From positions 1-64,000 of the forward strand of contig NZ_JBHRUG010000027.1 in assembly GCF_042646605.1 (NCBI RefSeq): a stretch of DNA of 64,000 nt. Direction: 5' to 3'. Under the pieces are notes generated by a model, which worked only from the letters and a program-made list of their open reading frames with translations, was not told where the DNA came from and made no database searches. Shown piece by piece: positions 63,668-64,000 of this stretch (position 1 is its first letter; each line of letters opens with the position of its first letter). The translations under genes and the position numbers were made by a program. This DNA comes from Litchfieldella rifensis (lineage in GTDB: Bacteria > Pseudomonadota > Gammaproteobacteria > Pseudomonadales > Halomonadaceae).

Positions 63668-64000
63668 ATGGTTAAAGGACTGGCTTCACTGTTGGATAGG
63701 GATGTGGCAAAGGCGACTCGGCTGGTGGGTGTGGCGCTCGGGAGTGTGCTGCTGCTCCTGGTGGCGGTGGCCCTGCTCCTGGAATCCCCCTGGATGCGCG
63801 ATTGGCTTGAAGATCAGGCCAGTCAGCAAGTGGGTGGTCGCGAGGTCGAAATCGGCGACCTGGACATCGGTTGGGGCTGGCCGTTGGCGGTGCAGTTGAA
63901 TGACGTGCGTGTCGCCAATGCATCCTGGGCACGCAACGAGGATATGGCGCGGCTGGACGAACTGGCCATCGACTTGGACCCGGGCCGATTGATCAGGGGC
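63668..64000 (+). CDS. AsmA-family protein, N-terminal part, cut by window edge
   Basis: 111 codons remain open to the end. One N-terminal transmembrane helix (VALGSVLLLLVAVALLLE), then GGREVEIGDLDIGWGWPLAV, and VANASWA, the start of AsmA-like proteins that bridge inner and outer membrane and affect lipid transport. The rest lies beyond the window. Confidence 0.85.
   Translation, partial: MVKGLASLLDRDVAKATRLVGVALGSVLLLLVAVALLLESPWMRDWLEDQASQQVGGREVEIGDLDIGWGWPLAVQLNDVRVANASWARNEDMARLDELAIDLDPGRLIRG

Overview
This is a high-GC gammaproteobacterial chromosome segment. The tripartite tricarboxylate transporter with TctDE, the guaBA operon, yghU and the halophile-type gene content fit Halomonas or a close relative in the Halomonadaceae; this is inferred from the proteins, as no rRNA is present. 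No tRNA, rRNA, CRISPR array, complete transposon or integrase was found.

Layout. 0-0.7 kb: 3' end of a group II intron, four tandem ~102-bp REP-like repeats and a gene remnant. 0.7-7 kb: tctCBA, divergent from tctDE plus a periplasmic binding protein. 7-10.3 kb: guaB and guaA. 10.4-16.5 kb: an AT-rich insert after guaA holding two TcmP proteins around one three-Cys (DUF5131) protein, then a complete Ec67-type retron (promoter, msr-msd RNA with a perfect 13-bp a1/a2 repeat, and an RT-TOPRIM fusion). This is the best candidate for an under-described system and is most likely a defence island. 16.5-31 kb: a rearranged accessory zone with a D-amino-acid-dehydrogenase-like oxidoreductase, an HD hydrolase, a type VI PAAR cluster, a guaA fragment, a truncated CheR gene, several partial gene duplications and a 2,214-residue TIR-nSTAND-WD40 protein. 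31-40 kb: regulators with metabolic or transport partners. 40-47 kb: yghU, an hsdS-tail/rhuM-Fic insert between copies of the yghU 3' end, lipoproteins, acetyltransferases and several gene tails. 47-57 kb: LysE exporter, a DUF2157-DUF4401-GDYXXLXY operon split by a metallo-beta-lactamase/LysR pair, HIT protein, further MBL proteins and a lytic-transglycosylase-like lipoprotein. 57-64 kb: ECF41-type sigma factor with its carboxymuconolactone decarboxylase partner, aldo/keto reductase, a short inverted-repeat element, HTH regulator, methyltransferase, TetR regulator and the start of an AsmA-family protein.

Coupled genes: tctDE probably senses tricarboxylates and controls tctCBA; guaB and guaA make GMP from IMP; the retron RNA and RT-TOPRIM protein form one unit; TcmP and DUF5131 proteins are known partners; several LysR, AraC, TetR and sigma genes lie beside likely targets. 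Many gene tails and partial copies between 19 and 45 kb show repeated insertion, duplication and deletion. All family calls come from reading motifs in the sequence; no database search was run.
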